DNA from: Clytia hemisphaerica
Lineage: Eukaryota > Cnidaria > Hydrozoa > Leptothecata > Clytiidae
DNA length: 64,000 nt
Reading direction: 5' to 3'
Assembly (NCBI GenBank): GCA_902728285.1
Contig: CACVBU010000292.1
Span: 3,166,770-3,230,769 of the forward strand
Shown here in pieces: positions 62,101 through 64,000 of this stretch. Position 1 is the first letter of the stretch, and every line of letters starts with the position of its first letter. A program made the translations under genes and the position numbers. The notes below the pieces were generated by a model. It did not search any database. It saw nothing but the letters and a program-made list of their open reading frames with translations, and was not told where the DNA came from.

Positions 62101-64000
62101 AAAATCAAAACTGATCAAAATGAAAAGAAAGAAAATTCCTCAAATTGAATTAACTGGTTTCAAGATGCAACTAGAGGGCTGATGCATTTTTTATCAAGAT
62201 AGCATATGTAACTAATTATGATTGATTGATACTTGATCTCTCGCAACGGCAGATTCAAGACAATAGAGCAAGTACATCAGAAACTTGCGAATGCAACGCT
62301 CGTTAAAAGACAATAATTACAATTACAAGTCTCTTCCTTTGACAAGTTTGACATAGTCTAAAACCGCTGTCTACCCATAGTGTGCAAGGGGGTTCCAGGT
62401 CCCACCTGAAAATTCAGGTCCCACCTTATCCTAAAATTCCCACCTTCAGCCCAGACTCCCAGATCCCAGCTAAAAACAAAAAAAATATACTAATTTGAGG
62501 AACAAAACAAAACTTCTTTACCATAATATGAAGATGCAATATATTACATATGTTTAACTTTCCATTTGCCTATGACCTACATTAGGGGTAGAACTGGGTA
62601 GAAACCAATCAAGTAGTCAGACGGCTTAGAAGTAAGTGTGAGTCGTTAGATATAAGTTTGGCATGAAATTATGGCTAATCCTCAAATAAGAAGTTTTGGG
62701 GAAAATTTGTCCCGATAACTACAATATTAGTATAAATAAGTGAGGATTCGCCTACAACCATAACTGCAGGGAGGGAGGGAGGTAAAATATCTCATCCTGT
62801 CAGCTTTCAGTTAGAGTGTCGACTTGAACAGGGAGATGTGATGGCCATTTTGAACATGACGTCACATGGCTATTAGCAAAGTAGACTCAGTTGGCGGAGG
62901 GCACTTTTCAAACAAAAGTTAAACCGCAATTTAACCTATGTTAAATCCAAAATATATTAATATGTCTATTATATACATTTATGAAATATATAAAAAAAAT
63001 ATATCATAAGTCATAAAATCTGAAAATAAGAAACTTTACTTTAACTTTTTCCAAAACACCCAAAGTCCCACCTAAAGAAATTAACTCCCACCTTAACTTG
63101 TTTCTCCCACCTAAAACCTGGAAAACCCCAAATCCCACCTGAAAATTTTCGACCCAAATCAGCAAAACCCCCCCCCCACTATTCTGGGGGGGGGGGGGTG
63201 TGCACACTATGCTACCCGAAGGTAGGGGGTGCCACTCCTTTCCCTGATTTTCTCTACTTACCCTTAATCCGTCTCTTCAATTGCTGAGCATCAAGCAGAG
63301 AGGCATCAAGTACTATTTTGAGAATCTTTGGTATGACCCGGCTGGGGATCGAACCCACAACCCATAAAAATATCAAGGACTTAAATCCTATTTGATAGAA
63401 ATGTACCTTGTGATGGTTTGTCAGTTGGTTCGTCTTGGAATATTGGAAAAGCTATAAGTAAATTATAATAAAAATACAATATAAAGATAAGGAGATAAAA
63501 TATTGGAATATAAGGTCAAAGATCTCAATATGGGTTGCGTACATTTACAATTATATCTTGGACGAAGACTTCAACTTCAGAGTTTCAGCATTAAGGAAGA
63601 TTTCACTATATCAAAGAAAGGAAACTAATAAAAGAAGCTTAATAAAGAAGCTTAAAGAAGAAATTCTGAAAACATAGATCCAAAAATTTTCTGGCGTGTA
63701 AGAAGAAACCCAAGAGTATCGCTTCAATTGTAAATAAATAAAGAATATTCTCTTAATTGTTAGGGCTTGAAAACACAAGAAGTTTTTTTCACGTTGGTGC
63801 AATACAACATGCTCTATCCCACCAACACATGAAAAAAAGAAAAGAGAAATGGGGTGGGGACAAGAGAAAGCCGTACCTTGCGAGGGTTTTTCAGTTGGTT
63901 CGTCTTGGAATATTGGAAAACCTAGAAGGAAATGACAATGAAAATCGGTAAATCAGGGTAAATAAGAGAAGAGTGAGCAAAATATTAGAATTTTTCAAGG
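53192..64000 (-). CDS. BUB1B: BUBR1/MadBub-type spindle checkpoint pseudokinase with ABBA array (5' end outside)
   Basis: Exons, 5' to 3': 63921-63877, 63451-63407, 62092-62042, 61800-61744, 61608-61552, 61178-61068, 60868-60818, 60569-60522, 60336-60292, 59996-59943, 59749-59708, 59376-59332, 59169-58971, 57602-57415, 57107-57004, 56745-56641, 55748-55659, 54936-54782, 54390-54222, 53885-53773, 53363-53192. All borders are AG/GT and phases agree, giving 647 residues. The first twelve form the ABBA repeat array. The kinase fold follows: Gly loop KRGVSGMSIYKA, Lys in LVLK, WDFYI, catalytic loop HCDLRPTKF (Asp kept, Asn replaced by Lys), DFG position TSFKNS (Asp and Gly lost), VDYYAAAGIIHEL, DWDEQLWMQIF. 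The layout matches BUB1/BUBR1; the lost residues make it BUBR1-like. BUBR1 with MAD2 and BUB3 inhibits Cdc20-APC/C at kinetochores. The TPR and KEN parts must lie beyond 64000. Confidence 0.93.
55209..55395 (+). ncRNA. U2: U2 spliceosomal snRNA
   Basis: The 5' half is almost identical to U2 of other animals: ATCGCTTCTCGGCC (stem I), the branch-point pairing GTGTAGTATCTG, stem IIa TTATCAGTTTAATATCTGAT, and an Sm site GATTTTTG. Stem III is GAGGTTTACCTC. The 3' stem-loop closes with GGGTTGC/GCAGCCC around a GTGCACTAC loop, giving a length of about 187 nt, normal for U2. It lies antisense in the BUBR1 intron between exons at 54936 and 55659. I did not identify a PSE promoter. The intact stems argue for a functional copy rather than a pseudogene, though the 3' half is divergent. 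Confidence 0.92.
55840..56630. other. BUBR1 intron, repeat-like, no gene
   Basis: AT-rich intron text. CTACAATCAGTG near 56170 and CACTGATTGTAG near 56503 are inverted, hinting at a MITE of about 350 bp with poorly defined ends. Confidence 0.4.
57776..58012. repeat. Two diverged direct repeats in a BUBR1 intron
   Basis: The text around GTGCAAAATTTC...GACCATTTT...CCAGCCTA.CCCAAAGTTT occurs at about 57790-57855 and 57950-58008, a local duplication with about 160-bp period. Confidence 0.6.
58121..58146. repeat. Lone MITE terminus (ACTCTCGGGTA)
   Basis: ACTCTCGGGTATCTAATAGCCGG matches the terminus of the MITE at 18912-19198. No partner terminus was found nearby. Confidence 0.5.
58147..58970. 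other. BUBR1 intron, no feature
   Basis: Nothing recognised; no exon in phase and no RNA gene seen. Confidence 0.4.
60022..60218. mobile_element. Palindromic MITE (CCCTATATTTAAGGAC arms)
   Basis: CAGTACCGTACGATACCC and the inverted GGGATTCGCGCCGTACTG bound arms that contain CCTATATTTAAGGACG. It lies in the intron between ABBA exons 59996 and 60292. Confidence 0.75.
62375..63217. mobile_element. CATAGTGTGCA element with TCCCACCT repeats
   Basis: Left CATAGTGTGCAAGGGGG and right GGGGTGTGCACACTATG are inverted. Near both ends the octamer TCCCACCT recurs (about 62400-62455 and 63065-63140). It occupies the 1.3-kb intron between ABBA exons 62092 and 63407. I see no coding sequence. Confidence 0.65.
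63255..63365 (-). repeat. Truncated tRNA-derived SINE fragment
   Basis: On the minus strand, GGGTTCGATCCCCAGC is a good Pol III B box. It is followed by GGGTCATACCAAAGATTC and a body with CTTGATGCTCAGCA, a layout familiar from invertebrate tRNA-derived SINEs. No A box lies at the right distance, so it is 5'-truncated. Confidence 0.55.

Larger units (their letters stand above)
59708..63921 (-). repeat. BUB1B: Tandem micro-exon array encoding ABBA-like motifs
   Basis: Eleven phase 1-1 exons of 42-111 nt. Cores in order: FPIFQDE (63921), FPIFQDE (63451), FPIFQDE (62092), FSIFQEP (61800), FSIFEDE (61608), FSVFQDE plus FGIFNDD in one 111-nt exon (61178), none in 60868, FEIFKDE (60569), FPIFEDK (60336), FQIFQDE (59996), and degenerate FTIYNAS (59749). 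Linkers repeat E-P-(T/S)-x-K-x-S-Q-G. Ten cores fit Fx[ILV][FHY]x[DE], the ABBA consensus for Cdc20/Cdh1 binding in BUBR1, BUB1, cyclin A and Acm1. Intron lengths and sequences differ between units, but the exons at 63921 and 63451 are nearly identical, showing recent duplication. Confidence 0.9.

Noticed and set aside
59708..63921. CRISPR-like array of short repeats
   Set aside because: The repeated units are spliced protein-coding exons with GT-AG borders and variable introns, not identical repeats with uniform spacers.

Overview
The window is nuclear DNA of an animal. It holds spliced genes with GT-AG introns of about 0.2-2.2 kb and consistent exon phases, a full-length U2 snRNA gene, metazoan-type orthologues (ERO1, DSCC1, BLOC1S5, BUBR1) and AT-rich intergenic DNA packed with transposons. 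Non-LTR (LINE), Penelope-like and DIRS retroelements sit beside many short inverted-repeat elements (MITEs). This mix fits a non-bilaterian or other invertebrate such as a cnidarian or sponge. The sequence alone does not settle the lineage.

Layout. 0-6 kb is a stack of nested transposons: a TIR element carries two further TIR insertions, one of which holds a dead LINE. The uninterrupted sister copy at 42.3-43.2 kb proves both empty sites. 6-9 kb holds two more TIR elements. 9.15-10.9 kb is an intronless DUF885 predicted metallopeptidase. 11.2-12.2 kb is a PIF/Harbinger-like element reduced to its MADF gene. 12.2-16.5 kb is repeats plus two unassigned coding segments. 16.5-26.1 kb (minus) is a complete 13-exon ERO1 gene with MITEs in its introns. 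26.6-27.7 kb and 28.6-29.0 kb (minus) are single-exon DSCC1 and BLOC1S5. 30.6-33.0 kb (plus) is a single-exon class C GPCR broken by one frameshift. 33.5-34.3 kb is a LINE relic and 37.4-39.4 kb a Penelope-like relic. 39.8-42.0 kb has three copies of a repeat with a tRNA-like module. 44.8-51.7 kb is a TTAA-flanked element that has taken in an 8-bp-TSD MITE, a DIRS retrotransposon and a small DIRS-like element carrying an RG-rich terminal exon.

53.2-64.0 kb (minus, running off the right edge) is the 3' part of a BUBR1-type spindle-checkpoint gene. I could join 21 exons in perfect phase (647 residues). Its C-terminal exons encode a kinase fold that has lost catalytic residues. Upstream lies an array of 42-111 nt, phase 1-1 micro-exons. 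Most encode one copy of a repeat whose core, such as FPIFQDE, matches the ABBA (Cdc20-binding) motif Fx[ILV][FHY]x[DE]. Ten matches lie inside the window and the array may continue beyond it. This expanded array, built of freely duplicable exons, is the most striking biology here. A U2 snRNA gene lies antisense within one of its introns.

Functionally the host genes are housekeeping: oxidative folding in the ER (ERO1), clamp loading and cohesion (DSCC1), lysosome-related organelle biogenesis (BLOC1S5), mitotic checkpoint (BUBR1) and splicing (U2). ERO1, DSCC1 and BLOC1S5 lie head-to-tail on the minus strand, each apparently with its own promoter.
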